A DNA stretch of 64,000 bases from the NCBI RefSeq assembly GCF_001730225.1, contig NZ_MIJE01000011.1:248001-312000 (forward strand). The letters are read 5' to 3'. A program made the position numbers and the translations under genes. Shown piece after piece: positions 54,507 to 63,844 of this stretch (position 1 is its first letter; each line of letters begins with the position of its first letter). The notes beneath the pieces were generated by a model. That model worked only from the letters and a program-made list of their open reading frames with translations. It searched no databases and was not told the DNA's origin. This stretch comes from Desulfuribacillus alkaliarsenatis. Its GTDB lineage: Bacteria; Bacillota; Bacilli; Desulfuribacillales; Desulfuribacillaceae.

Positions 54507-55706
54507 CTAATTGGTCGTTAACCGCTGTCCTGATAACATAAAAATCGGAATAATAATCAATAGCAAAGAGAATACAACCAGTGATATAGATAAACTGTAG
54601 AGGGTGGCAATTCCTCCAAATACGAAGGCACCTAGGGCGATTGACATGTCGATTGTACTTTCCTGGATAGACAAGGCAGTAGCCCTAAGGTTATTAGCAA
54701 CAGTATCTATCAGCCAGGCTATCAATACAAGTAATCCCCCTGAAAAGCCAACTCCAGCCAGAGTACTACTAAGTAACATGAATAGCTGATGATAAGGCAG
54801 CAAATACAGCATAAACATTGATATGCCAAAGCTAAATACACAGAGCCATGCTACTAAGGAGCGGCCAATATAATCAGAAATTCTACCTACAGTTAAATTA
54901 GCGAATAAACTAGCAATAGCAAAATACGTAAAATAAATTCCAGGGTTGACGATGTCAGAAACCTGCGTTATATAAATTACGGCAAAAGTGACAAGTGAGC
55001 CATAGCCAGCTGCAGAAATGGCGATTCCTAAATAAACAGGGAATACCTTAGAATTATTAACAACTTCCTTCATCAGACTTAGTGAGCTAGTGTTATTTTC
55101 GTATGCAGAAAAATCATTAGTTTCTTGCGCATTAGTTGAAGGTAATCTAGTGGATCTAATTAAACTAATAAAAATAAGACCAATGACACCAATAAGCATG
55201 CTAATTAAGAACCACACATCGTAGCCCCAATGATTTATTATGTAATATGCTTTAGCAGGGCCGACTAATAAGCTCATTGCATGAGCTGAACGATAAAAAC
55301 CCATGTACGTGCCAATTCTGTTTTTAGGTGCAATATCTGCTGTGTAGGAGCTTCCTGCAGAGAAAAAGGCAGCGAGTCCAATAGCCTGGAATACCCTAGC
55401 AGCGGTTAAAGTATAGAAATCATAGCTATACAAGAAAAACAGGGGCGCAGCGGCAAAGGCAAAGACACCTATTATAAGAGGGAGCTTCCTCCCGTGAGTA
55501 TCTGCTAGCGGGCCAAGGTATAGGCGAAATAATACTGCAGCTAGAAAATATATAGTTGACTGCAGACCAGAAAGAAATTCTGTTCCACCAAGTTCAAGCA
55601 CATATAAGGGCAAGATTATTACCGAGGCAGAAAAGTTTATCATCGTACAGAAAGTAGCAATCAAAAACAAACTAAAATTCAATTTATGACCCGCAGTATA
55701 GCTCAA
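54507..55706 (-). CDS. MFS transporter
   Basis: 399 residues from TTG 55706, with AGGAG 8 nt upstream; the frame stays open to 55772 without a ribosome site. Twelve membrane segments; the MFS loop motif is visible as GPLADTHGRKLP between helices 2 and 3. A charged central loop (residues 185-210) separates the halves. It lies tail-to-tail with guaD, and the substrate cannot be told. Drug- or metabolite-efflux type is most likely by general resemblance. Confidence 0.87.
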   Translation of the reverse strand: MSYTAGHKLNFSLFLIATFCTMINFSASVIILPLYVLELGGTEFLSGLQSTIYFLAAVLFRLYLGPLADTHGRKLPLIIGVFAFAAAPLFFLYSYDFYTLTAARVFQAIGLAAFFSAGSSYTADIAPKNRIGTYMGFYRSAHAMSLLVGPAKAYYIINHWGYDVWFLISMLIGVIGLIFISLIRSTRLPSTNAQETNDFSAYENNTSSLSLMKEVVNNSKVFPVYLGIAISAAGYGSLVTFAVIYITQVSDIVNPGIYFTYFAIASLFANLTVGRISDYIGRSLVAWLCVFSFGISMFMLYLLPYHQLFMLLSSTLAGVGFSGGLLVLIAWLIDTVANNLRATALSIQESTIDMSIALGAFVFGGIATLYSLSISLVVFSLLLIIIPIFMLSGQRLTTN

Positions 55707-55829
55707 TTTAGCCACTCCTAATAACCTGAATTTCTTTGTAACTTTTTCCGTCAATAGACCATATATTATCACATTAAGTAGTCCCAGTGAATAAGTAAAA
55801 AAATTTTACGCTAGACACAGCTCTTTAAG

Positions 55830-55858
55830 TTGACATTTATTTGCAAAGGTGCTTTAAT
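55830..55858 (+). promoter_or_regulatory. putative cold-shock gene promoter
   Basis: TTGACA, 17 nt, TTTAAT, giving a leader of about 160 nt. A second candidate, TTACAC-18 nt-TATAAT, lies at 55927-55956. Confidence 0.5.
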
Positions 55859-55951
55859 TATTTTATAGCGTAATACTTAGGCAAGTGTAAACCAGTATGG
55901 GAAATATATATCCAGATATTATAAGGTTACACAGCTCCTAAAAGAGCGCTT

Positions 55952-55996
55952 ATAATATGTGGATTTTTGTTGTAAACTAAGAGTGCCACATATTAT
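55952..55996 (+). promoter_or_regulatory. hairpin in the cold-shock mRNA leader
   Basis: ATAATATGTGG and CCACATATTAT pair perfectly (11 bp, 23-nt loop), ending 28 nt before the ATG, just upstream of GGAGG. The AT-rich stem could respond to temperature. Confidence 0.6.
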
Positions 55997-56024
55997 CAAT
56001 ATTATTTTTGGAGGTTTTCAAGTA

Positions 56025-56225
56025 ATGCAAACAGGAAAAGTAAAATGGTTTAACGCAGAAAAAGGTTTTGGTTTCATTGAAGTTGAAGGTGGAAATGATG
56101 TATTCGTACACTTCTCAGCTATCACTGGCGACGGTTTCAAAACATTAGACGAAGGCCAAGAGGTTGAGTTTGAAGTAGTAGAAGGACAACGTGGACCTCA
56201 AGCTGCTAACGTTGTGAAACTATAA
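56025..56225 (+). CDS. cold-shock protein (CspA/CspB family)
   Basis: 66 residues from ATG 56025 (GGAGG upstream). The CSD fold has both RNA-binding motifs, [10 protein letters not shown] and VFVHFSAI. The start [14 protein letters not shown] is standard. Acts as a single-strand nucleic acid chaperone. A longer frame starting at 55959 has no site and would run through the leader hairpin. A long leader and own terminator indicate a monocistronic unit, typical of the family. Confidence 0.96.
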   Translation: MQTGKVKWFNAEKGFGFIEVEGGNDVFVHFSAITGDGFKTLDEGQEVEFEVVEGQRGPQAANVVKL

Positions 56226-56245
56226 TTTAGTACCGTTTAATCTGT

Positions 56246-56274
56246 AAAAGGCGACCTGCGAAGGTCGCCTTTTG
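56246..56274 (+). terminator. intrinsic terminator after the cold-shock gene
   Basis: AAAAGGCGACCT-GCGA-AGGTCGCCTTTT. Confidence 0.92.
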
Positions 56275-56378
56275 TGTGGCTTTTAAAAAAGCACTTCATT
56301 TTTTTGTTGGTATTGCCGATTAATATATAGAATACCTGTGACTGAAATAAACCAACAGACATTGAAGTGAGTGATGAT

Positions 56379-57434
56379 ATGAAATTTCTTAATAGATATA
56401 ACAAAATATTACATGCAGCCATTATATTAATATTTATGCTGGCCTTTATAATAACAAATAGTCCACAAATATTATCTAAAGCATCTGCACAATCGCCGCC
56501 AAATATCAGTGCATTCCCTACAATTAAGAAGCATCCAGAGATGCCTTCGGGTAGTGAAGCGACTGCAATTGCGATATTATTGAATTATCACGGGGTACAG
56601 ATTACTAAAGAAGAAATTGGTCGGGAGCTACCAACTGAGCCATTACCAGTCGAAGTGAACAATCGACAAATAGGTGGAGACCCTAGTCGCGGTTTTATAG
56701 GAGACCCTTTTAGTGAACAGGGACTGGGCTTATATCAGCAACCTTTGGCTAGGATTCTAGGCAATAAAATCCCTGTAGGTCAGGTGATTGATCGAAGTGG
56801 ACGGCCGTTTTTGGCTGTTTTATCCGAAGTCGAACGTGGTAATCCGATGATTGTTTGGGTTACTGAAGGGTTGCGTCCAGCTAGTATCACACAGTTTTGG
56901 TGGACAATAGATAATAATCTAATCCAATGGCATGGGAATCAGACGACAGTGGTATTGTTCGATTTTGATGCAGATAGTGTGTATGTAAGTGACCCCAATA
57001 CTGGACAGATAGAAGCATATAATAGAGTCGTTTTTGAGCGAATTTGGAGGGATGTTGGTAGTAGGGCAATAGGTATTGATATAACAGCCTCTGGAACACC
57101 CACTGCCACAAGCACGCCAGATATTGCTGCACCAGACACTAGTGGAGGCTTAAATTACGAGGAAGAGCGAAGAAAAATCCTTAGGGAGATTGAAAGACAA
57201 CGGGACCCAAGTCTTGTAGATGAAGCTGGAGACGAAGATGCAAACCAAGATGGAGCTGTTAAAGGAGTACCGTCGATAGTTATATGGGTTGTGATAATTG
57301 CGACATTTATATTTTTAGCTTCATTTACAACATTATTAATACTGACACTTAAGGCCAATAAAAAAGCTCAGGACAATCAGCAGCAAGTAGCCAGTGATAC
57401 ATCGCAGGAGCAAGACGATGATATGTATAATTAA
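56379..57434 (+). CDS. membrane-anchored C39-like (peptidase_C39_2) protein lacking the catalytic Cys
   Basis: 351 residues from ATG 56379. Signal/anchor helix at about 13-27, then a papain-like fold of the YvpB/C39_2 type: where the family has PTGCEATSLAMLLNYYG this protein has PSGSEATAIAILLNYHG, with Ser59 for the catalytic Cys. The His region, normally near HAVVVTGYD, reads NQTTVVLFDFD, so His seems missing as well, while VYVSDPNTG is kept. A Glu/Arg-rich stretch and a membrane helix near 305-325 follow, with an acidic cytoplasmic tail. Probably a non-catalytic binding protein at the cell surface. Confidence 0.7.
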   Translation: MKFLNRYNKILHAAIILIFMLAFIITNSPQILSKASAQSPPNISAFPTIKKHPEMPSGSEATAIAILLNYHGVQITKEEIGRELPTEPLPVEVNNRQIGGDPSRGFIGDPFSEQGLGLYQQPLARILGNKIPVGQVIDRSGRPFLAVLSEVERGNPMIVWVTEGLRPASITQFWWTIDNNLIQWHGNQTTVVLFDFDADSVYVSDPNTGQIEAYNRVVFERIWRDVGSRAIGIDITASGTPTATSTPDIAAPDTSGGLNYEEERRKILREIERQRDPSLVDEAGDEDANQDGAVKGVPSIVIWVVIIATFIFLASFTTLLILTLKANKKAQDNQQQVASDTSQEQDDDMYN

Positions 57435-57460
57435 ATAATAGCTAGCAGGTGTATAACTAA

Positions 57461-57511
57461 AAAAGCTAACAGCAGGAACAGTTTAATGTGTTCTTTACTG
57501 TTAGCTTTTGT
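57461..57511. terminator. bidirectional terminator between convergent genes
   Basis: AAAAGCTAACAG pairs with CTGTTAGCTTTT, with a nested GAACA/TGTTC; T-runs occur on both strands. Confidence 0.88.
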
Positions 57512-58713
57512 TATTTTGACATGATTTTTTCTGAAGTTAAACTTATCGAGCGGATTAAATATATACCCGCTACCGCTAGCAAGCACAGCACTGCAGAAAT
57601 ATAGAAGGCATTTATAAATCCTAAACGTGTAGCTAGTATAGGTCCTGCAAAAGCAGAAAGACCATATGCTAGGTAGACAAGACCATAGTTTGTTCCGAGG
57701 TTTTTGGTTCCATAATGAAACGCCGTTTTTGATGGAAATAAAGCAAGGAACCCACCAAAGAAAAAACCGATAATAGAAGTAGTAACAAGGAACGTAAAGT
57801 ACGTTAAACTAACGTAGCCCATGTAAGTGATAGTGATAGCAGTTAGACTATAGATAATCATCAAAGTGTTTCTAAAACCAAAGCGATCTGCAACGCTGCC
57901 CCAGAATATTCTACCAAAGGCATTTAACAGTGCAATAGTAATAATTGCGTTACCAGCAGCCTCAGCTGATATTTGTGCTAAATTAACCCCAATATCAACA
58001 GCTAGGCTTATAACCATTAGCCCTACCATGCAACCAATGAAAAAGACTGACCATATCACATAGAACTTAGGTGTCTTAAGCATTTCTTTCGTAGAGTAAT
58101 CTTTTTTAGGAATAATGGTGTCGGCGTTATCTTTTTTCGGAATACAGTTTTCTGTTGGATTAGCAAGGAATTGAGCACCTACAGTGATTCCGATTAAATA
58201 AATAAGACCGAGATAAAAAAATGCAGGCATAACACCTAAAGTATCTATAAAGTAGGTGATAATAGGCTTGAATAAAAGACCGCCAGCTCCAAAACCAGCT
58301 ACAGCTACTCCTGTAATTAAACTTGGACGATCAGGAAACCATTTAACACAAGTGGCAATAGGACAAACATAAGCGGCACCAATACCAGCGCCACCAATAA
58401 CTCCATAATAGAAGTATAATTGATAAATACTTGTAGCAGTACTTGCTAGCATCAAGCCAACCCCTAGCAAAATACCGCCGCCCATTGCAACTAAGCGAGG
58501 GCCAATTTTATCCTGGAGCTTACCAGCAAAAAAGGTAAAGGCTGCAAAGGTTGCTATAGTTATTGAGAAGGTCAATACAACATCGTCGGTAGACCATCCA
58601 AACTTCTCAGTTAAAGGTTTATTAAATAAACTCCAAGCATAAACTGCGCCCAAGCATACCTGGATTAGAAGGGCACCGAATACGACACTCCAGCGATTTC
58701 TAGGTTTCTTCAT
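57511..58713 (-). CDS. OFA (oxalate/formate antiporter) family MFS transporter
   Basis: 400 residues with twelve membrane segments. The start NRWSVVFGALLIQVCLGAVYAWSLFNKPL and the GGAGIGAAYVCPIATCVKWFPD segment are typical of the OFA subfamily, which moves monocarboxylates and dicarboxylates. A 30-residue polar loop sits between helices 6 and 7. AAGGAG precedes the ATG. Monocistronic. Substrate not readable; lactate, formate, oxalate and pyruvate are candidates. Confidence 0.9.
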   Translation of the reverse strand: MKKPRNRWSVVFGALLIQVCLGAVYAWSLFNKPLTEKFGWSTDDVVLTFSITIATFAAFTFFAGKLQDKIGPRLVAMGGGILLGVGLMLASTATSIYQLYFYYGVIGGAGIGAAYVCPIATCVKWFPDRPSLITGVAVAGFGAGGLLFKPIITYFIDTLGVMPAFFYLGLIYLIGITVGAQFLANPTENCIPKKDNADTIIPKKDYSTKEMLKTPKFYVIWSVFFIGCMVGLMVISLAVDIGVNLAQISAEAAGNAIITIALLNAFGRIFWGSVADRFGFRNTLMIIYSLTAITITYMGYVSLTYFTFLVTTSIIGFFFGGFLALFPSKTAFHYGTKNLGTNYGLVYLAYGLSAFAGPILATRLGFINAFYISAVLCLLAVAGIYLIRSISLTSEKIMSK

Positions 58714-58957
58714 GTTAGCTCTCCTTAGTTTATAACCTGTTATTGTAATAATCTAAACCTGTTACTCTAAATAATTACTATATTTTAAAGGATAATTATA
58801 CTGTTTCAATATGTTTTGTTCTCAAGCTATTATACAGAAAAAGAGAAGTAATTTAAACCAGCAATTTATTACCTAGTCATATAAGCATAATAGTACTAGT
58901 TATTTGCCAGTCGATAAAATTGCTAATAAAAACTCCTGCAGAACTAAGTTTTCTTTA
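58714..58957. other. AT-rich intergenic stretch upstream of the OFA transporter gene
   Basis: No coding frame. On the minus strand TAACAGGTT occurs twice, 23 nt apart (58733-58741 and 58756-58764), upstream of the OFA start; this may be an operator. Nothing else stands out. Confidence 0.4.
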
Positions 58958-58985
58958 TTGATTTTTTCGATAATTGCGTTATAAT
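58958..58985 (+). promoter_or_regulatory. promoter of the xpt operon
   Basis: TTGATT, 16 nt, consensus TATAAT; transcription would start about 43 nt before the riboswitch. Confidence 0.7.
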
Positions 58986-59034
58986 GAAGGGTGTCGAAAG
59001 CTGTCGAATATGTAATAATATAATTTTATAATCA

Positions 59035-59102
59035 ACTCGTATAATAGCAGGAATATGGCCTGCGAGTATCTACCGACCACCCTAAATGGATCGACTACGA
59101 GT
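59035..59102 (+). promoter_or_regulatory. class I purine (guanine-type) riboswitch aptamer
   Basis: P1 pairs ACTCGT (59035-59040) with ACGAGT (59097-59102). Between them are ATAAT, the P2 arms GCAGG/CCTGC around AATATGG, the junction GAGTATCTACC, the P3 loop, and the J3/1 GACTACG. The specificity base (position 74 in xpt numbering) is C at 59095, which selects guanine, hypoxanthine or xanthine over adenine. Sits upstream of xpt. Confidence 0.95.
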
Positions 59103-59140
59103 GAATTTTAGATACTTCTTAATAGTCTAGAAAAAAGCAG

Positions 59141-59823
<683 letters not shown>

Positions 59824-59828
59824 AGAAA

Positions 59829-61394
59829 ATGAGTCAAGAAGCTAAGGTAAACTACCCTTGGTTCAAAAAAGAAGACACGGATGCATTTTTTGCGCTGTTT
59901 CAAAACAACCTAGCAAACTTTGTTGTCATTGCGACGGCAATGTTAGGTATGGGGTTTTCAGCTGAAATTGTCTTCGGTAAGGTTATACCTGGTGCTGCGG
60001 TAGCTGTTATTTTCGGGAACTTATACTATGCTTATTCTGCAAACCGCCTAGCGCAAAAAGAAGGCCGTACGGATGTTACAGCACTTTCCTACGGAATTAG
60101 TACGCCAGTTATGTTCGTATTTCTATTTGGTGTACTATTGCCTGCAAAAACAATTACAGGAGATGCTGAGCTAGCATGGAAGATTGGACTTGCTGCCTGT
60201 TTTTTAAGTGGACTAATTGAGGTATTAGTAAGTGCGTCAGGTAATTGGTTAAGGGACAACCTCCCTAGGGCTGCAATCCTTGGAGCATTAGCAGGGGTCG
60301 CATTGACTTTTATCGGTGGAGAAATGCTATTTAAAACGCTGGACATGCCAGTGGTAGGATTGTTTGTATTAGCTATTATTTTAGTAGGATTATTAGGCAA
60401 AGTGTATATGCCGTTTAAGATTCCAGCATCACTGTTTGCAATTGTTATTGGTACTGGACTTGCTTATATTATTGGAGCAGCAGATACGAAACAAATCACT
60501 GAAGGCTTGGCACAGGTTGGCTTCTATCCAATGCTTCCGACCTTTGGAGTATTTGAAGGATTTGGCTATTTATTCTCAGGGGCTCTTATTGGCTTACTAG
60601 CAGTAATCTTACCAATTACATTATACAATGCCATCGAAACAATGAATAACGTAGAAGCTATGTCTGCAGAAGGAGATAGCTATGACGTTCGTGAGTGTCA
60701 AGCGGTAGACGGTGCAGGTACAATGCTTGGTGCTTTATTTGGCGGGGCTTTCCCAACAACGGTATATATTGCCTCTGTAGGCTCTAAGTGGATGGGAGCA
60801 GGACGTGGATATAGCATCTTGAATGCAGTTGTCTTTGGTATTACGGCTATGGCTGGTCTGATAGCCGCTATGGCAGCCATAATTCCACTTGCAGTAGTAG
60901 CACCAATACTAGTATTCGTTGGGATGTCAATGGTAGCAACAACATTCCAAAGTAACGAAACGAAGTACTACCCAGCAGTTGTAATTGCAATGCTGCCATA
61001 CTTCGCAAATTACATTATGTCGCGCTTTAATACTGCGGCAGGTGAAACTGTAGAAGCAATTTCAACAGGTCTTGTACCACTTGGTCAAGGTGCTATGTTT
61101 ACGGGTATAATCCTCGGTGCAATTACTGTATATATCATTGATCATAATTTCAAGAAGGCATCAATCTTTGCCTTTATAGGCGCAGGTCTTTCCTTCATTG
61201 GAATAATGCACGCACCAAAGCTTGGAGTTTTTGCTGCAAACGAGTTTATGGCAGGCTACATTATCATGGGACTATTCTTCTTGTACTATGCCTTCCAAGA
61301 CCCGAAAAAAATTAGCTATAGAAAAGTAGACACTGACTTAGGTCAAGTAGAAGTTGAAGTAGATACAAATCAAAAAGAAGGCTATACGAAGTAA
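59829..61394 (+). CDS. NCS2-family purine/uracil permease
   Basis: 521 residues, about 12-14 membrane segments. NCS2 features include LSYGISTPVMFVFLFG, NNVEAMSAEGDSYDVRECQAVDGAGTMLGALFGG and FPTTVYIASVGSKWMGAGRGYS. It starts 5 nt after xpt, with its ribosome site inside the end of xpt, so the two form one riboswitch-controlled operon. This context points to xanthine, guanine or hypoxanthine as substrate. The sequence resembles a subgroup distinct from PbuX, so no symbol is given. Confidence 0.9.
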   Translation: MSQEAKVNYPWFKKEDTDAFFALFQNNLANFVVIATAMLGMGFSAEIVFGKVIPGAAVAVIFGNLYYAYSANRLAQKEGRTDVTALSYGISTPVMFVFLFGVLLPAKTITGDAELAWKIGLAACFLSGLIEVLVSASGNWLRDNLPRAAILGALAGVALTFIGGEMLFKTLDMPVVGLFVLAIILVGLLGKVYMPFKIPASLFAIVIGTGLAYIIGAADTKQITEGLAQVGFYPMLPTFGVFEGFGYLFSGALIGLLAVILPITLYNAIETMNNVEAMSAEGDSYDVRECQAVDGAGTMLGALFGGAFPTTVYIASVGSKWMGAGRGYSILNAVVFGITAMAGLIAAMAAIIPLAVVAPILVFVGMSMVATTFQSNETKYYPAVVIAMLPYFANYIMSRFNTAAGETVEAISTGLVPLGQGAMFTGIILGAITVYIIDHNFKKASIFAFIGAGLSFIGIMHAPKLGVFAANEFMAGYIIMGLFFLYYAFQDPKKISYRKVDTDLGQVEVEVDTNQKEGYTK

Positions 61395-61448
61395 TTATGA
61401 TAGAATAACCAAATAAAAACACAAATATAAAACTATTGTTAGTAGAAG

Positions 61449-61479
61449 CTGGGACTCAGTAATGGGTCTCGGTTTTTTT
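61449..61479 (+). terminator. intrinsic terminator after the purine operon
   Basis: CTGGGAC pairs with GTCTCGG (with G-U pairs), then seven T. Confidence 0.8.
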
Positions 61480-61626
61480 GTATTTTCAATAACATCCATA
61501 CATCATTAAATAATCAACAAATAGATAAATTAGAAAAATATAGAAAAAACCGATAAAAATATGATACGATAGTATAAAACAAACGTAAGATTGCAACCGA
61601 CAAAAGAACAAGTTGGAGGTGAAACG

Positions 61627-62712
61627 GTGATTAAGGTAACTCAAAAAGGACAGCGTCTATATGTTCAGTTCGAATACAAACAGGAATTTGTTGAAAAGAT
61701 GCGGACCATCCCAGGTAGATGCTGGGAGCAAAAATTAAAAATGTGGTCAATACCAAATGATCATAAGACACGAGAAATTTTAAAAGAAGCATTTATTGGT
61801 GAAGTTCTTACGATTGAGACTGAAAAGGAATCAACACAAGATAATAGTACTATTTTAGAGGAAATGATGGATAAAGTGGAAACACAGCTGTCATTACGGG
61901 GGTATTCTTTTAAAACGAAGAAGGCGTACAAAGGGCAAATTCGAAGATTTATAGAGTACTTAAATGGCATACAATCGGACAAAAGAGGTCTAATACTAAG
62001 CTTTGATAAGGAAGAGATTGAAGGGTACTTAATACATCTAATGAAACGAAAGGAAGTATCACACACGTATGTGAGCCAAGTAATCAGTGCCATTAAATTT
62101 TTATCTAAGGAAGTACTGCAGCAAAAAGAATTATCAATCAATATTCCTAGACCAAAAAAAGAAAAAAAGCTGCCTGTCATATTAAGCGAAGATGAAGTAA
62201 TTGCAATATTTAAAGCAACAAAAAATTTAAAACATAAAACTATGCTAGTATTAACGTATTCATCTGGTCTGAGGATTGGAGAAGTGGTTTCATTAAAGGT
62301 TGTGGATATCGACCCTAAACGTTTATTAATTCACGTAAAGCAGGCAAAAGGTAAGAAAGATCGCTATACATTGCTTTCGAGTACAGCGATGAAAATATTA
62401 GAGAAATATATAGATGAGGTAAGACCAAAGGATTGGCTTTTTCCTGGAGGTGAGGAAGGTAAACACTTAACTACTAGATCTTTACAGAAGATATTTAGCA
62501 AGGCATTAGAGGGAGCGGGAATACGGAAAAAGGCAACAGTGCATAGTCTAAGACATTCGTTTGCGACACATTTATTGGAGTCAGGGACTGATTTGCGTTA
62601 TATACAAGAACTGTTAGGACATTCAAGTTCGAAAACAACAGAAATATACACGCATGTAACGAAGACAAGTATTTCTAAAATAAAAAGTCCGCTAGATCGA
62701 ATGGGCTTCTAA
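61627..62712 (+). CDS. tyrosine recombinase/integrase
   Basis: 361 residues from GTG 61627, preceded by GGAGGTG at 5 nt; the frame continues upstream to a TTG at 61591 without support. Residues 1-65 form a small beta-rich domain with IPGRCWEQKLKMWSIP, seen in some clostridial integrases. A core-binding SAM-like domain follows (about 80-175) and then the catalytic domain with all residues: Arg in SSGLRIGEVV, Lys in KQAKGKKDRY, HSLRHSFATHLLESG, LGHSSSKTTEIYTHV with the nucleophile Tyr. No integron-type insert is seen. It lies in front of palindromic and inverted-repeat DNA (see 62732-62792). Confidence 0.93.
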   Translation: MIKVTQKGQRLYVQFEYKQEFVEKMRTIPGRCWEQKLKMWSIPNDHKTREILKEAFIGEVLTIETEKESTQDNSTILEEMMDKVETQLSLRGYSFKTKKAYKGQIRRFIEYLNGIQSDKRGLILSFDKEEIEGYLIHLMKRKEVSHTYVSQVISAIKFLSKEVLQQKELSINIPRPKKEKKLPVILSEDEVIAIFKATKNLKHKTMLVLTYSSGLRIGEVVSLKVVDIDPKRLLIHVKQAKGKKDRYTLLSSTAMKILEKYIDEVRPKDWLFPGGEEGKHLTTRSLQKIFSKALEGAGIRKKATVHSLRHSFATHLLESGTDLRYIQELLGHSSSKTTEIYTHVTKTSISKIKSPLDRMGF

Positions 62713-62731
62713 GTCCACTAGAGTAATAATT

Positions 62732-62792
62732 ATCCGACATAACGTCGCATTATATACCAGCAAAGCAGATTATGCGAACCAAATGTACGGAT
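62732..62792. repeat. imperfect palindrome 20 nt after the integrase, candidate recombination site
   Basis: ATCCG-A-CAT (62732-62740) mirrors ATG-TA-CGGAT (62783-62792), and TCGCAT (62745-62750) mirrors ATGCGA (62772-62777), around a 21-nt centre. A symmetric layout of this kind suits a tyrosine recombinase core site or a foldable single-strand site. Confidence 0.5.
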
Positions 62793-62800
62793 ATCCAATA

Positions 62801-62842
62801 GTTAACTGACATCGGACGAAAAAACGCGCCGTCCTTGGCGCG
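62801..62842. repeat. left inverted repeat and GC hairpin flanking the lipoprotein gene
   Basis: 62801-62819 (GTTAACTGACATCGGACGA) is the reverse complement of 63826-63844 at 17 of 19 positions. A hairpin CGCGCC-GTCCTT-GGCGCG follows at 62825-62842; on the minus strand it is followed by TTTTTT and would work as a terminator. Confidence 0.6.
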
Positions 62843-62899
62843 GATAAAATCACAAATTTAAATAAAGCTTAGTAAGTTTTATCTCTATGGAGGTGTAAT

Positions 62900-63769
62900 A
62901 TGACAAGTAAAGCAAAAATAGCATTTTTAATTGCAATATGTTTGCTAATAATAATTTTTAATAGTGCATGCTCTGATAACATAGGCGTAATACTGGACGA
63001 AGGATTACTGTCGGTTGATGATGTTAAAGAAAGCTTGGAAAAAGAAGGATTAGTTTTAACAAAGGTTAAAGCAAAATCACCGATGGAAGATTATATAGAT
63101 ATACTACCTACCCCAAGTGCCTACAAGGTAAATGATAACGGTGGAAAAATATTTTTGTATCAATTTCAATCAATTTCAGAAAGAAAAAAGTATTTTCCTA
63201 ATGTATATAGTAGCTTCGAGATAGAAGGAGAAACTATAGAAAACGCTCTAGTAAATAACGTAAAAAATATAATTATCGTATTTGAACCAAAAGAATCTGG
63301 AAAAGCACTATTGGATGTTTTTCAAAAGATTGGAAACGCAGTTTTCTATAGAATGCATGACGTAAACAAAACTGAATTTAAAGGATATGGGGAGTCTTGG
63401 GCTGCTAAGCTATATTTAGAATATTTTGAGTATGAATGGAAAGATGATAAAGAAAATGCAAACATAGAACGCTATGGACAGTACGATATTCAGCTAAAGT
63501 TTTTAAATCAAGGCATAGAAACAGTAAAAGATCTGAAGTACACATTTAATATTATAGATAATAATACAATCGACAATACTATGCTTCCTACACGTATGAG
63601 TACAAGTATGAGTCGTGGATTTCAAGACGATTATGGTGTTTTAAATCAAGATAAAACGTTAACTAGTTTTAATACAACATATGATTACCCAATAGGAGAA
63701 GACGTTATTAATCTTACTATTGAGTGGGATGGCCAAAAAGAAGAAGTTGTTTTAGAAACAACGCAATAA
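62900..63769 (+). CDS. putative lipoprotein of unknown function
   Basis: 289 residues, GGAGGTG 4 nt before the ATG. Lipoprotein signal ending IFNSAC. The mature part is about 265 residues, rich in Lys, Glu, Asn and Asp, with a possible Ig-like beta domain at the end (YGQYDIQLKFLNQGIETVKDL, LTIEWDGQKEEVVL). No family is recognised. The gene is notably AT-rich and lies between inverted repeats behind an integrase, so it is probably acquired cargo. The N-terminal LDEGLLSVDDVKESLEKEGL resembles a helical motif common in Bacillus surface lipoproteins. Confidence 0.8.
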   Translation: MTSKAKIAFLIAICLLIIIFNSACSDNIGVILDEGLLSVDDVKESLEKEGLVLTKVKAKSPMEDYIDILPTPSAYKVNDNGGKIFLYQFQSISERKKYFPNVYSSFEIEGETIENALVNNVKNIIIVFEPKESGKALLDVFQKIGNAVFYRMHDVNKTEFKGYGESWAAKLYLEYFEYEWKDDKENANIERYGQYDIQLKFLNQGIETVKDLKYTFNIIDNNTIDNTMLPTRMSTSMSRGFQDDYGVLNQDKTLTSFNTTYDYPIGEDVINLTIEWDGQKEEVVLETTQ

Positions 63770-63793
63770 AGAATACCTAATATGTTTTAAAGG

Positions 63794-63844
63794 GGCTGCC
63801 GTCCTGGCAGCCTCTGAACATGAAGTCGTCCGACGACAGTTAAC
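63794..63844. repeat. right GC hairpin and inverted repeat flanking the lipoprotein gene
   Basis: GGCTGCC-GTCCT-GGCAGCC at 63794-63812, then 63826-63844 (TCGTCCGACGACAGTTAAC), the partner of the left repeat. The hairpin may also end transcription of the lipoprotein gene, although no T-run follows it on the plus strand. Confidence 0.6.

Noticed and set aside
62732-63844. classical integron attC cassette
   Set aside because: The recombinase shows no integron-specific insert, and the sites lack the RYYYAAC/GTTRRRY core in the expected arrangement.
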